From Bacillota bacterium (GTDB lineage: Bacteria > Bacillota > Clostridia > Caldicoprobacterales > DTU083): a stretch of 64,000 nt of DNA. Shown here one piece after another: positions 20,113 through 28,670 of this stretch (the stretch's first letter is position 1; every line of letters begins with the position of its first letter). Made by a program: the position numbers and the translations under genes. The notes beneath the pieces were generated by a model. That model was not told the origin of the DNA. It worked only from the letters and a program-made list of their open reading frames with translations, and did no database searches. The stretch lies in the NCBI GenBank assembly GCA_029549985.1, contig JAKPIB010000021.1, positions 1 through 64,000 of the forward strand, read 5' to 3'.

Positions 20113-21678
20113 TCATGCATGACGGGTACAGTTCCTGCCGTCACGCTTGGCTGCATAAAGAGCATTGTCAGCAGCTTTCAACACGGCGCTGGATGTCGTT
20201 CCGTGATCGGGATATGTAGCTACCCCAAAGCTGACAGTAACATATATGGAGTTGTTTTTGTCTCCGATAGGTTCGCTGCAGATGGACTCACGAAGTCTGT
20301 CCACGATCTTGTAGGCAGCTTTCAAAGGACAGTTGGGCAGTATGATCACAAACTCTTCGCCGCCGTATCTGGCGATGATATCATTGGATCTGATCTTTGA
20401 TTTCAGCCTGTCCGCTATGCACTTAAGCACATAATCGCCAAAGATATGGCCATACCTGTCGTTGATGGACTTGAACAAATCTACGTCGCATATGGCAATC
20501 GACAACGGATAGTTGCCCCTGGCTTTTTCGAACTCCTCTTCCAGAGCCGTCTTGAAGAACATCCTGTTGTATACCAGTGTAAGGCCGTCCATTGTGGCCA
20601 TCTTCTCCATTTTTTCATACAAACCGGTGTTGGCCAGAGCGACTGACAGGTCTCCGGCTATATACCGTATGAGCCTTAGGTGCTCAGAGTTCAGTCCGGA
20701 CTGCAGGTATTGGGCAATGACTATCATGCCTACCCTCTCTGTATTTATCATAAGCGGCATGACTATATATGAAGATATTTTTTCATCTTTAAAATATATC
20801 CCGTTACCGACGTCGCTTACAATCCCGTCTTCATTGTTGATAGCCCAAAGCATCGGACAGTCATGCTCCAGGAAATCCTTCCTGTGCTCCGCCTTGATAT
20901 TAGTAGCAGCAAGAACAAACCTGCCTTCTGCCCCCTTGTCATTATCCTTTTCATACAGCACGATACTGGAGTATGTGGGACCGACTATACCGATTATCAT
21001 ATCATTGACTGTCTTAAGAAGCTCTTCGGTATTGTGTATGGTCCTGATCGCGGACTGCAGGTGCTGCAGGTTGAAAAACTCAGCTACCCTTCTGTTCAGC
21101 GTATCGTTGGTCGTACTGAGCTGCCTCAGGTTTTCAGCCTGCATTGAAAGCACGCTTGTATTAAGCCTGGAACCCAGATAAATGGATATCAGAACAACAA
21201 GAAACTTGGATATATCGCTGATATTTATCGGTGATGACAAATACAGGTTGAGCAGGAAGCTAAGAAAAATAAGAACGATGCTGAGCCTCAGGAAACGCTC
21301 TGATTTATCCGATTTAGCGCTGATCCTGCTTATAATGATCCCAAAGGGAAACAGAAAGGTAAATACAGACTTGAAGGTATATACTGTGAGATAGACTGCC
21401 ATCATCAGGATATCCAAAACCCTGTATACAGTCCACTCCCTGTCGGTATCCCTGTTCACCTTGTGTTTGCGATTCAGCAAATACAGCTTTATGCCACAGC
21501 ATAAAAAGCCTGTGGCAAAGGCAGCGATAAATCCGGCAGGCGTGATTGCATCAGCATCGCTGCCGGTCCACAGCCAGGATATTATATGGGATAGCAAAGT
21601 TATCAGAATTATACTGGATTGCAGAGTCAAAAGGGATTTTTCAATCTTCCTCACGAAAATCCATAACCTTTCAAACAT
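20113..21678 (-). CDS. Membrane-bound GAF-GGDEF diguanylate cyclase
   Basis: A 521-residue protein predicted to make cyclic di-GMP from two GTP. The N-terminal 180 residues contain about five membrane segments, then a short coiled coil, a GAF-like domain (about 200-345) and a C-terminal GGDEF domain. The active-site motif is RYGGEEF, and an RSND inhibitory I-site lies five residues upstream, so product inhibition is expected. The start is ATG 21678, which overlaps the nth stop as TGATG, so the two genes are translationally coupled. No c-di-GMP effector gene is adjacent. Confidence 0.93.
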   Translation of the reverse strand: MFERLWIFVRKIEKSLLTLQSSIILITLLSHIISWLWTGSDADAITPAGFIAAFATGFLCCGIKLYLLNRKHKVNRDTDREWTVYRVLDILMMAVYLTVYTFKSVFTFLFPFGIIISRISAKSDKSERFLRLSIVLIFLSFLLNLYLSSPINISDISKFLVVLISIYLGSRLNTSVLSMQAENLRQLSTTNDTLNRRVAEFFNLQHLQSAIRTIHNTEELLKTVNDMIIGIVGPTYSSIVLYEKDNDKGAEGRFVLAATNIKAEHRKDFLEHDCPMLWAINNEDGIVSDVGNGIYFKDEKISSYIVMPLMINTERVGMIVIAQYLQSGLNSEHLRLIRYIAGDLSVALANTGLYEKMEKMATMDGLTLVYNRMFFKTALEEEFEKARGNYPLSIAICDVDLFKSINDRYGHIFGDYVLKCIADRLKSKIRSNDIIARYGGEEFVIILPNCPLKAAYKIVDRLRESICSEPIGDKNNSIYVTVSFGVATYPDHGTTSSAVLKAADNALYAAKRDGRNCTRHA

Positions 21679-22322
21679 CAATTCCTGTTATCCGATCCTA
21701 AACCGTATCTGCAATAGGGCTTTAGGAAGCAATTGGTACAATCTGGTTTTATGGCTTTGCATATGTACCTGCCATGATAGATCAGCCAGTGATGAGCCGC
21801 AGACCATTTTTCACGTGGGATCACAGCCATAAGCTGCGTCTCTGTGTTGTAAACATCCCTGGCATCTGCCAGGCCAAGGCGGTTGGATACGCGGAAAACG
21901 TGGGTGTCGACAGCTATTGCATCCTGCCCGAATGCATTGCTCAGGACTACATTGGCAGTCTTCCTGCCGACTCCCGGCAGCCTGGTCAGCTCATCCATAT
22001 TGTCAGGGACCTGCCCATTGTATTTTTCAGTCAATATTTTGCAAGTCGCTATGATGTTCCTGCTCTTTGTCCTGTAAAACCCGCAGCTTTTTATGTCCTG
22101 CTCAAGCATCTCAGGAGTCAGGGCCGCAAAATCCTCCGGCCGGGGATACTTGGAAAACAGGCCCGGAGTCACCTTGTTGACCTGCCTGTCAGTGCATTGA
22201 GCAGCAAGGATCGTAGCGATCAACAGCTCGAAGGGATTTCTGAAGTTCAGCATCGTCGTCGCATCGGAATAATTCTTTTCCAACAGCTCAAGTATAATAT
22301 CCAGCTTGTCCCCGTTGTCCAT
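21678..22322 (-). CDS. nth: Endonuclease III
   Basis: A 214-residue HhH-GPD glycosylase/AP lyase that removes oxidised pyrimidines. The helix-hairpin-helix LPGVGRKTANVVL contains the catalytic lysine, and AVDTHVFRV contains the catalytic aspartate. The C-terminal 4Fe-4S cluster loop has Cys spacing C-x6-C-x2-C-x5-C (CKAIKPDCTNCFLKPYC). The ATG at 22322 is six bases after AAGGGG; two earlier in-frame starts lie in or before that site. It is the second HhH glycosylase in the window, next to the diguanylate cyclase gene. Confidence 0.95.
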   Translation of the reverse strand: MDNGDKLDIILELLEKNYSDATTMLNFRNPFELLIATILAAQCTDRQVNKVTPGLFSKYPRPEDFAALTPEMLEQDIKSCGFYRTKSRNIIATCKILTEKYNGQVPDNMDELTRLPGVGRKTANVVLSNAFGQDAIAVDTHVFRVSNRLGLADARDVYNTETQLMAVIPREKWSAAHHWLIYHGRYICKAIKPDCTNCFLKPYCRYGLGSDNRN

Positions 22323-22486
22323 GTGCATCCCCTTCAAGTGCTGCTTCTATATCGTCAGTTAACTATATTGCATTAATTTTATATCAATACCCATTAAGTT
22401 TCAAGTGCTATTTGAATAATTTATAAGTACTTCTAAATATTATAGTAAACTGGTGAAATATGCTTCCAAGGCTCACTCTGGGCAAA

Positions 22487-22524
22487 TTGACATAATATAC
22501 TTGCTCATTTTGGTTGACATAATA
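22487..22524 (+). repeat. Direct repeat of TTGACATAATA upstream of the CAP gene
   Basis: The 11-mer TTGACATAATA occurs at 22487-22497 and again at 22514-22524, 27 bases apart. Each contains a perfect -35 box. The second can be paired with a weak TGTTACGAT extended -10 near 22536-22544. The repeat may mark two promoters or two regulator sites. Confidence 0.45.
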
Positions 22525-22591
22525 CCGTCACATATGTTACGATTCTATTACAAAATTATTACACAAATTATAGAAAGTGAGGTCAGCTACT

Positions 22592-23428
22592 ATGAAGAAA
22601 TTCAGATCAATAGCTTTAGCCCTACTGATAATGGCATCGGTACTGATGCCCATACAAAATGCTTTTGCCGCAGGCGGCGATGTGACATACAAGGTGGTAT
22701 ACTATGGACCCACGAACCAGTCAGGAACCAAGGTGGTATTCTACCTTTTGGATAAATTCCTTTCGATTCTGAAAAACGGGCAGAACTGCGATGTAACCCC
22801 TGCTTCAACGCAGGCACCGGCACCCACCCAGAAGCCCACTCCAGCTCCTACTAAGGCGCCAACTCCAGTTCCTACCCAGAAGCCGACCCAGGCTCCCACT
22901 CAAGCACCGACCCAAAAGCCTGCTCCGGCTCCTACACAGGCACCGACTCCTGCTCCTACCCAGAAGCCAACACCCGTTCCTACGCAGAAGCCAACACCTG
23001 TTCCCACACAGAAGCCTACACCTGCTCCGACTCAGTCACCTTCGACAGGTTATCAGCTAAGCGCTGATGAGCAGAAAATGGTCAACCTCGTAAATGCCGA
23101 AAGGCAGAAGGCAGGAATAGCTCCTCTCAAGGTAGACCTTGAGCTGGCCCGTGTAGCCAGGATCAAGTCACAGGATATGCGTGACAACAACTATTTCTCC
23201 CATACCTCACCCACTTACGGTTCTCCCTTTGAAATGATGAAGAGTTTCGGGATCTCTTACAGGACCGCTGGAGAGAATATAGCAAAGCACAGCAGTGTTG
23301 AAAGCGCACACAACGGCCTTATGAACTCTGAAGGCCACAGGGCAAACATTTTGAACCCCAGCTTTACCCACATTGGTATAGGTATTGTTGACGGAAGGTA
23401 CTACACCCAGATGTTCATAGGCAGATAA
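22592..23428 (+). CDS. Secreted CAP (SCP/PR1) domain protein with Pro-Thr linker
   Basis: A 278-residue exported protein. A signal peptide (MKK plus hydrophobic core, cleavage likely after AFA near residue 26) is followed by a short segment, then about 80 residues of Pro/Thr/Gln/Ala linker built from PTQKPTPAP-like units, and a C-terminal CAP domain (about 150-278). The domain shows the conserved SHTSP, AGENIA and SEGHRANIL blocks, which supply the His/Glu cavity of bacterial YkwD-type proteins. The biochemical function of bacterial CAP domains is unsettled. The ATG at 22592 follows GTGAGG; an upstream in-frame GTG at 22577 is part of that site. Confidence 0.92.
   Translation: MKKFRSIALALLIMASVLMPIQNAFAAGGDVTYKVVYYGPTNQSGTKVVFYLLDKFLSILKNGQNCDVTPASTQAPAPTQKPTPAPTKAPTPVPTQKPTQAPTQAPTQKPAPAPTQAPTPAPTQKPTPVPTQKPTPVPTQKPTPAPTQSPSTGYQLSADEQKMVNLVNAERQKAGIAPLKVDLELARVARIKSQDMRDNNYFSHTSPTYGSPFEMMKSFGISYRTAGENIAKHSSVESAHNGLMNSEGHRANILNPSFTHIGIGIVDGRYYTQMFIGR
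22795..23046 (+). repeat. Low-complexity Pro-Thr coding repeat
   Basis: In-frame repeats of ACN-CAG-AAG-CCN-ACN-CCN type units encode the [15 protein letters not shown] linker of the CAP protein. Units vary synonymously, so it is an old coding repeat and not a CRISPR or recent tandem expansion. Confidence 0.85.
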
Positions 23429-23455
23429 AACAACTGGATATCAAGAATGGACTGA

Positions 23456-23482
23456 AAAAAGCCGGCTTAAGTCGGCTTTTTT
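23456..23482. terminator. Bidirectional terminator between the CAP and DUF3343 genes
   Basis: AAAAAAGCCGGC and GTCGGCTTTTTT pair around TTAA. The A run on one side and T run on the other let it end transcripts from both converging genes. Confidence 0.85.
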
Positions 23483-23487
23483 CTTTG

Positions 23488-23760
23488 TTATACGGGGATC
23501 CTCGCTATAATTGTGCTTCCCCCTGTCCTGGTCACATGGTAAAACCCGATGATCGGCGGATTGTAGGCTTTATACAAGCTGATCACCTTATTCGTAACAT
23601 AAGGTGAAAATTTCAATGAGATGCCGCACCCCAGCGCAACCTCCCTGGGAGTGGATATGATATGGGCATTTATACCGGCTTCTTGTAGCACCTGGTTGAA
23701 ATGGATGGCATGCTGCCTCGACCTGAACGCAACTATATCAAATGTTTCGTTATAAGGCAT
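23488..23760 (-). CDS. DUF3343 protein (putative Se/S carrier-like)
   Basis: A 90-residue protein with the DUF3343 pattern: an N-terminal beta-alpha unit, TPREVALGCGISLKF around residues 47-61 with a single conserved cysteine, and a hydrophobic C-terminus. Members are often annotated as putative sulphur or selenium carrier-like proteins, though direct evidence is limited. It is divergently transcribed, 90 bases apart, from a cysteine-desulfurase-like gene, which fits a sulphur or selenium transfer role. The rest of that pathway is not visible here. Confidence 0.82.
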   Translation of the reverse strand: MPYNETFDIVAFRSRQHAIHFNQVLQEAGINAHIISTPREVALGCGISLKFSPYVTNKVISLYKAYNPPIIGFYHVTRTGGSTIIARIPV

Positions 23761-23850
23761 TGAGGTTTCACTCCTTTTAGGTTCTATGGAGGCTGATAAT
23801 TTAATATATATATTTACCAGTCAGCTTGCTACACAGAAGGAGGAAAGACA

Positions 23851-24990
23851 GTGGTCTATCTGGATAATGCCGCAACTACCTGGCCAAAGCCCCAATCCGT
23901 CCTTGATGCTGTATATGAGTGCATGAAGGCCTATGGTGCCAACCCGGGCAGGTCAGGCCATAGAATGGCCGTTTTTGCTGCCAGTATAATTCTGTATACC
24001 AGGGAAATGCTGTGTAGTCTTTTTAATGTGAAGGACCCCTTTTGGTTCATTTTCACCTTCAACTGCACAGACAGTCTCAACATGGCCATCAAGGGGCTGC
24101 TCAAGCCAGGCCAGCATGTGATAACCACTTCAATGGAGCACAATTCGATAATCAGGCCCTTGATGCGGATGGAAAATCAAGGAGTCGAGGTCACCATTGT
24201 TAAGTGCAGTGAAAACGGCCAGGTCGATCCGGATGATATAAAAAAAGCAATCAAGGCAAATACATCCATGATCATAACGACCCATGCATCCAATGTGACA
24301 GGGACTCTGATGCCTGTTGAGGAAATCGGTGATATCGCCAGAAGCTGCGGCATCATCTATCTAATAGATGCAGCCCAGACAGCAGGCATCATACCCATTG
24401 ACCTGTCCAAGCTGCCGGTCGATCTTGTAGCATTGCCGGGGCACAAAGGTCTGTTGGGTCCCCAGGGGACAGGGGTACTTTATATACGGGAAGGGGTCGA
24501 GCTGGAGACTATCAGGGAAGGCGGTACAGGCAGCCAGTCAGACAGTATTTATCAGCCCGATTTCATTCCCGATAAATACGAATCCGGCACGATGAACACG
24601 CCAGGTATAGCAGGCCTTGGAGCAGGTATAAAGTATCTGCAGCAGCAGGATCAGCATAAGCTGCACCTGCGTGAAAAGCGACTGGTGAAGCTCTTTGTGG
24701 AAGCCTTGTCACAAATAAAAGGCATCAGATATTATGGGCTTGCGGATCATTCCTGTAAGACAGGGATCGTCTCAATTAATATAGGTGACAAGGATTCATC
24801 AGAGGTCACCGATATCCTTGACCAAAAATACGGGATCGCGGTGAGAGGCGGACTTCACTGCTCACCCATGGCACATCAGACCATCGGCACTGAGAAAAAA
24901 GGAGTAGTAAGGTTCAGTTTCGGTATATTCAATACAATGGAAGAGGTCAAATACTGCGTGAAAGCTGTAGAGGAGATCCTAAGGATGTGA
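23851..24990 (+). CDS. Class-V aminotransferase, cysteine desulfurase-like
   Basis: A 379-residue PLP enzyme. YLDNAATTWPKP at the start is the family signature, the PLP lysine is in LPGHKGLLGPQGTG (about residue 200), ESGTMNTPG binds cofactor phosphate, and VRGGLHCSPMAH near 333 holds the candidate catalytic cysteine. It therefore resembles CsdA/SufS-type desulfurases or selenocysteine lyases that release S or Se from cysteine or selenocysteine. The start is GTG 23851 after GGAGGAA. No IscU/SufU scaffold is adjacent; the nearest partner is DUF3343. Its last 12 bases overlap the end of the convergent PfkB-like gene. Confidence 0.9.
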   Translation: MVYLDNAATTWPKPQSVLDAVYECMKAYGANPGRSGHRMAVFAASIILYTREMLCSLFNVKDPFWFIFTFNCTDSLNMAIKGLLKPGQHVITTSMEHNSIIRPLMRMENQGVEVTIVKCSENGQVDPDDIKKAIKANTSMIITTHASNVTGTLMPVEEIGDIARSCGIIYLIDAAQTAGIIPIDLSKLPVDLVALPGHKGLLGPQGTGVLYIREGVELETIREGGTGSQSDSIYQPDFIPDKYESGTMNTPGIAGLGAGIKYLQQQDQHKLHLREKRLVKLFVEALSQIKGIRYYGLADHSCKTGIVSINIGDKDSSEVTDILDQKYGIAVRGGLHCSPMAHQTIGTEKKGVVRFSFGIFNTMEEVKYCVKAVEEILRM

Positions 24991-25851
24991 ACCGCATATG
25001 GGGATAGATGCCATGCTGCATGCCATTGTGAAGGCCTCCTTATAAGACATGCCCCTGGACAGCCCTGCAGTCAAGGCAGCCATGAACATATATTCCCGAT
25101 CGTAGCTGTCATTTACCTGATATCCTGGGCTGCACTGAACATACATCGGTATGTCAGTACCGCTGAACAGGTAAGCGCCATTGGCTCCACACAAGACCAC
25201 ACAGGTGCTGCTTGTCTCGCTGATCACATCACTTACGGTATCACTGATCTGCTGCAATGCATCCGGGCTTTTCCCCTGCAAAAGCTTGGATGAAACAGCT
25301 CTTATGACTACCATATCTGCGCCGGAAAACCTGTTCATGTCGTCACAATTGGCAAATACTATGACAGCAATGTCTCTGAGTCCGCATATCTCCATTATTG
25401 CCTTGACCAGTCCTTCAGTCATGATCCCATTTCCAAAGTCGCAAAGGGCTATCAGCTTAAGATCATCAGAAAGCAAGGCAATGACCCTGAGTATATCATG
25501 AAAAATACCCGGCCCGTTATCCGGCCCATGGTTGCTGTCCGTCCCCGATCCCTGCCACGGTCGTGCAGCAGGGCTGTCCTTGACTGTAGTGGGCTTTGTG
25601 CTCAACATGCCCAGGATCAGTGGAATACCTTCGTTATTCAGCATATGCTTCAATATATCTCCCTCTTCGTCCATCCCGACCATACCAGCCAGTAAAACCG
25701 GACATCCCAGCTTATTGATCAGGGAAGCTATCTTGGCGGCCCCGGCAAGATCACAGCTGGCTTCATCTCTGGCAAGCATTATATCTCCTATGACCAATAT
25801 CCGGCTTTTCCTTTGGTATTCATCGAGCTTAAGGATCTCGCTGCAAGACAT
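24979..25851 (-). CDS. Degenerate PfkB/RfaE-like protein, probable pseudokinase
   Basis: A 290-residue protein with the ribokinase-like outline: ILVIGDIMLARD (18-29), a remnant of the GGAAN motif as AGAAKIA (36-42), a DFGNG (138-142) in place of DYAKG, and C-terminal helices matching the region after the active site. The catalytic GAGD loop is missing: the equivalent segment reads NDSYDREYM (247-255), and the SPEAP substrate segment is shortened. Loss of both anion-hole glycines and the base suggests no sugar kinase activity. The frame is intact and has a GGAGG site before ATG 25851, so it is probably expressed. Function unknown. Confidence 0.68.
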   Translation of the reverse strand: MSCSEILKLDEYQRKSRILVIGDIMLARDEASCDLAGAAKIASLINKLGCPVLLAGMVGMDEEGDILKHMLNNEGIPLILGMLSTKPTTVKDSPAARPWQGSGTDSNHGPDNGPGIFHDILRVIALLSDDLKLIALCDFGNGIMTEGLVKAIMEICGLRDIAVIVFANCDDMNRFSGADMVVIRAVSSKLLQGKSPDALQQISDTVSDVISETSSTCVVLCGANGAYLFSGTDIPMYVQCSPGYQVNDSYDREYMFMAALTAGLSRGMSYKEAFTMACSMASIPICGSHP

Positions 25852-25928
25852 TTGTACAGCCTCCTTCAGATAAGCAGCAGGTCCAAAATCGGCCTGGAGC
25901 TGAATAATACACAGAAGCTGAAAGATGA

Positions 25929-25950
25929 AACCGGGCTTAAATGCCCGGTT
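25929..25950 (-). terminator. Terminator of the subtilase gene
   Basis: AACCGGGC (25929-25936) and GCCCGGTT (25943-25950) form a perfect eight-bp stem overlapping the stop codon. On the minus strand it is followed by TCATCTTTC, a weak T tract. Confidence 0.65.
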
Positions 25951-27193
25951 ATTTACCTATCAAGGCACTAATATTCAATATGCCGCTGCCTTGTGCGTAT
26001 TCACTCGCATCAAGCTTGTAGGCATTTTTCTTCAAGGCCTCTTTCACCTCAGAAGGTGTCATGTTTGGATTTTTAGATATCAGCAATGCAGCTGCACCTG
26101 AAACTATCGGCGTAGCTACAGAGGTGCCGGACATTGTAGTATATGGCTCAGCCAGATTTTCCAGCCGTGTCCCTCTATACTCCTTATTCGCTTTGATTGA
26201 AGTCACATTGACACCAGGAGCCACCAGGTCGGGCTTCACGGCTTTCCTGTTGACCGGCCCTCTGCTGGAGAAGTTGGCTATCGTGTCATCGCTGAAATCC
26301 ACAGTCCGCTTGTCATCGACAGCACCAACCGTGATGATTTTCAAGCTGATGCCCGGTGTAGTTATAGTGCTCTGCTTTGGCCCGGAATTGCCAGCAGCAG
26401 CTACAACGACGATGCCTTTATCCCAAATAGCTTCCACCGCCGCCACAAGAGGATCAAATTTCAATAATTTTGCAGGCTTTGCACCCAACGATACTGACAT
26501 TACCCTTATGTTGTATTTTTCCTTGTTGTCTGCTACCCACTGCATTCCTGCTATGATATCGGATGAATCTCCGGAACCTTCACTATCCATCACCTTTACT
26601 CCTATAATTGCAGCTTCGGGTGCAATGCCCTTATACTTGCCTCCTGATAAATATCCGTTGCCAGCAGCCACACCTGCTACAAAGGTCCCATGTCCGTTGT
26701 CATCATAGGGTGACTGTCTGTTGTTGATGAAATCCTTGAATGCAACTATCCTGTTTTTGGGTCGGACCAGGTCCTGGTGAGGGTAAACACCCGTATCAAG
26801 TATGGCGATCCCAACTCCCCGTCCCGTATACCCCGTATCATTTGCTATTCTGGCACCTACCTCCTGGGCGGCCACGTCTAAAAGTGAAGTCATCCTTACA
26901 TCGTCCGATATATATTCAACAACATCGGATCTGGCCATATCCTCAAGCGCTGTAGTCTCCACCTCGACTGCGTAAGCATTGATCAGGGGAAGCTCATGCT
27001 TTATTCTTATGCCTTTGCTTTTGAGATACTTTTTGCAGACATCGGTCTCATTCTTTTTTGAAAAGACTATTGCGGGAATCTTGTCTGTCTTGAGCGTCCT
27101 TGTCTTCTGAAGCAATCTGCTGTCGATCTTTTCCATACATCTGTCCCGCTTGAACATAAAAGGCAGCAACAGCATTCCTGCCGGAATTTTCAA
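25949..27193 (-). CDS. S8 family subtilisin-like serine protease
   Basis: A 414-residue subtilase. An N-terminal propeptide-like region (about 35-105, ending before VAAQEVGA) is followed by the peptidase domain with catalytic D133 in ILDTGV, H168 in NGHGT and S358 in SGTSVATP, plus the oxyanion asparagine in AAAGNSGP. No clear signal peptide is present: the first residues are short and basic (KRDRC at 15-19), so it may be cytoplasmic or exported by another route. The start is TTG 27193, seven bases after a very strong AAAGGGGGG site. It has its own terminator, and no partner or substrate gene is evident. Confidence 0.93.
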   Translation of the reverse strand: MKIPAGMLLLPFMFKRDRCMEKIDSRLLQKTRTLKTDKIPAIVFSKKNETDVCKKYLKSKGIRIKHELPLINAYAVEVETTALEDMARSDVVEYISDDVRMTSLLDVAAQEVGARIANDTGYTGRGVGIAILDTGVYPHQDLVRPKNRIVAFKDFINNRQSPYDDNGHGTFVAGVAAGNGYLSGGKYKGIAPEAAIIGVKVMDSEGSGDSSDIIAGMQWVADNKEKYNIRVMSVSLGAKPAKLLKFDPLVAAVEAIWDKGIVVVAAAGNSGPKQSTITTPGISLKIITVGAVDDKRTVDFSDDTIANFSSRGPVNRKAVKPDLVAPGVNVTSIKANKEYRGTRLENLAEPYTTMSGTSVATPIVSGAAALLISKNPNMTPSEVKEALKKNAYKLDASEYAQGSGILNISALIGK

Positions 27194-27270
27194 GTATATC
27201 CCCCCTTTACGCCTTGCTTGTTATATACTATGTACATACAAGCAAAGTTGTTAAAGAGGATATGAACGAT

Positions 27271-27498
27271 TCAGCCCTTTTTGAGTTCTCTTACCACTCT
27301 GTCCAGCTTTTGCTTCTGAGCCGGGTTCAGGACCGGCTTCACCATTTCCACCATTTGAATAAACTTCTCAGGGGTCATGCCGCCTTCTCCTGTTTTGATA
27401 AGTCTGACGATATCTCTTATGGCTTCATCCTCTGATTTACCCTTGAAGCTGTCAGCTATCTTAGACACTTTTTTGATGTCCTGGGTGTTGAAGTCCAT
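27271..27498 (-). CDS. 75-residue helical protein sharing a Pro-centred repeat
   Basis: A small, charged, all-helical protein starting at ATG 27498 behind AGGAGGTGG. I do not recognise a named family. Its C-terminal part contains MVEMVKPVLNPAQKQKLDRV, which closely resembles the last repeat of the divergently encoded 316-residue protein (MVEALKPMLGDEQKG and following helix). The N-terminal half is a separate helix pair with lysine and aspartate repeats. The shared unit and head-to-head arrangement suggest the two proteins are related and may interact or work in one process. Confidence 0.7.
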   Translation of the reverse strand: MDFNTQDIKKVSKIADSFKGKSEDEAIRDIVRLIKTGEGGMTPEKFIQMVEMVKPVLNPAQKQKLDRVVRELKKG

Positions 27499-27665
27499 AT
27501 GTCCACCTCCTAATCTTTCTACCATATATCCTATTCCAGCCTTCTTTCATTTGCTACTTTCCGTTCCATGCATGATGCACATACTCCGGCTTCCTGCGTA
27601 TTATGTAATGACTTTATCGATACATACGCCTGTATGACCGTATAAAGGCAAAGGAGGTTTGCATA

Positions 27666-28616
27666 TTGAAAAGGACGGTATATAATCGCAGCTTAAGCTC
27701 CAAGCCTGGAGTATTCATGATAAGAAGGGACCTCTTCCCTGAAGAAGCGCACCCGCAGCCTGATCTGCAGCCTGTTTACGGAGGCACGGCTCCAGTCAGT
27801 CAAAAGGCCGCCCCCTTTGATGACAAAGCAGGATCAAACGTACAGGCTGCCCATAGAAGAGCTCCAAAACCATATACACAGGATCCTGTTATTCTCATAC
27901 TTCTGATCTTCGGTGGGTTGTTGTTCTGGCCGCGGTTAAGAGTCGGCAGCAAAGAAGCGGAGCTTGACATACAGACATCAGTCAGCGATGCCATAGACAA
28001 TCCGGTCAGCCTGAAAATACTGCATGATATCTGTCCCTATCTTGATGAGAGAGAAAGGGATGTGGTGTTCACCATTACAGGGATCGTAGAAGTACTTAGA
28101 ACCATACAGGAACTGCTGGATCACAGGTATCACATGCGGCAGCACAGCAAGGTGATGGCTGCGCCTGTCGATCCGGTATCAAGAAGGATCGGGATCGTAA
28201 AGGCTTTACAGCCTTATATACCTGAGGTCGGCAAGAAAACTGTCGACAATATGCTGAAGATATATGACACCATCAACGAACTGGGCAGGGGTATAGAAAA
28301 ATATAGAAGCGGCGGGGCCGCCATTTCAGATGCAGCGGAGATCATACTGCCCCTGCTGCCTGATGACTACCGCCGCAAGGCCGGCAGGATAATCAAAGCA
28401 GTAAAGATGGCAGAAGCAATGACATTGGCGGATGAAGCGGACATGGCCGGCAGGGAGGATGAATACAAAAAGCAGGCTGAGAAAGCTGATAAGGTAGAAA
28501 GGATGGTCGAAGCATTGAAGCCAATGCTTGGTGATGAACAAAAGGGCTCTATCGAGCTGTTGATGAAGATGGCAAGACTACTCTCCGAGCCTAATGAAGA
28601 ACAGAATATTGAATAA
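27666..28616 (+). CDS. 316-residue membrane-anchored protein with four helical repeats
   Basis: An unrecognised protein starting at TTG 27666, eight bases after GGAGG. Residues 1-70 are polar and proline-rich. One membrane segment lies at about 73-89 (VILILLIFGGLLFW). The rest is helical and contains four similar units of about 30 residues, each with a proline at position 10: units at 115, 174, 220 and 277, with P124, P183, P229 and P286 in CPYLD, QPYIP, LPLLP and KPMLG. A charged linker (254-276) precedes the last unit. The divergent neighbour carries one copy of the unit. A short inverted repeat (CATAC/GTATG, 27623-27636) lies in the shared promoter gap. No function can be assigned. Confidence 0.75.
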   Translation: MKRTVYNRSLSSKPGVFMIRRDLFPEEAHPQPDLQPVYGGTAPVSQKAAPFDDKAGSNVQAAHRRAPKPYTQDPVILILLIFGGLLFWPRLRVGSKEAELDIQTSVSDAIDNPVSLKILHDICPYLDERERDVVFTITGIVEVLRTIQELLDHRYHMRQHSKVMAAPVDPVSRRIGIVKALQPYIPEVGKKTVDNMLKIYDTINELGRGIEKYRSGGAAISDAAEIILPLLPDDYRRKAGRIIKAVKMAEAMTLADEADMAGREDEYKKQAEKADKVERMVEALKPMLGDEQKGSIELLMKMARLLSEPNEEQNIE

Positions 28617-28628
28617 ATCAGTGCAAAA

Positions 28629-28657
28629 TAAAAAAAGCAGTTTAACCTGCTTTTTTT
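28629..28657. terminator. Bidirectional terminator
   Basis: AAAAAAGCAG (28631-28640) and CTGCTTTTTT (28647-28656) around TTTAAC, between the converging 316-residue protein and ECF-like genes. Confidence 0.85.
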
Positions 28658-28670
28658 CGCTATGAGAAGA

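Noticed and set aside
22795-23046. CRISPR-like or tandem repeat array
   Set aside because: Units are short, variable and in frame, encoding the Pro-Thr linker of a secreted protein; there are no spacers.
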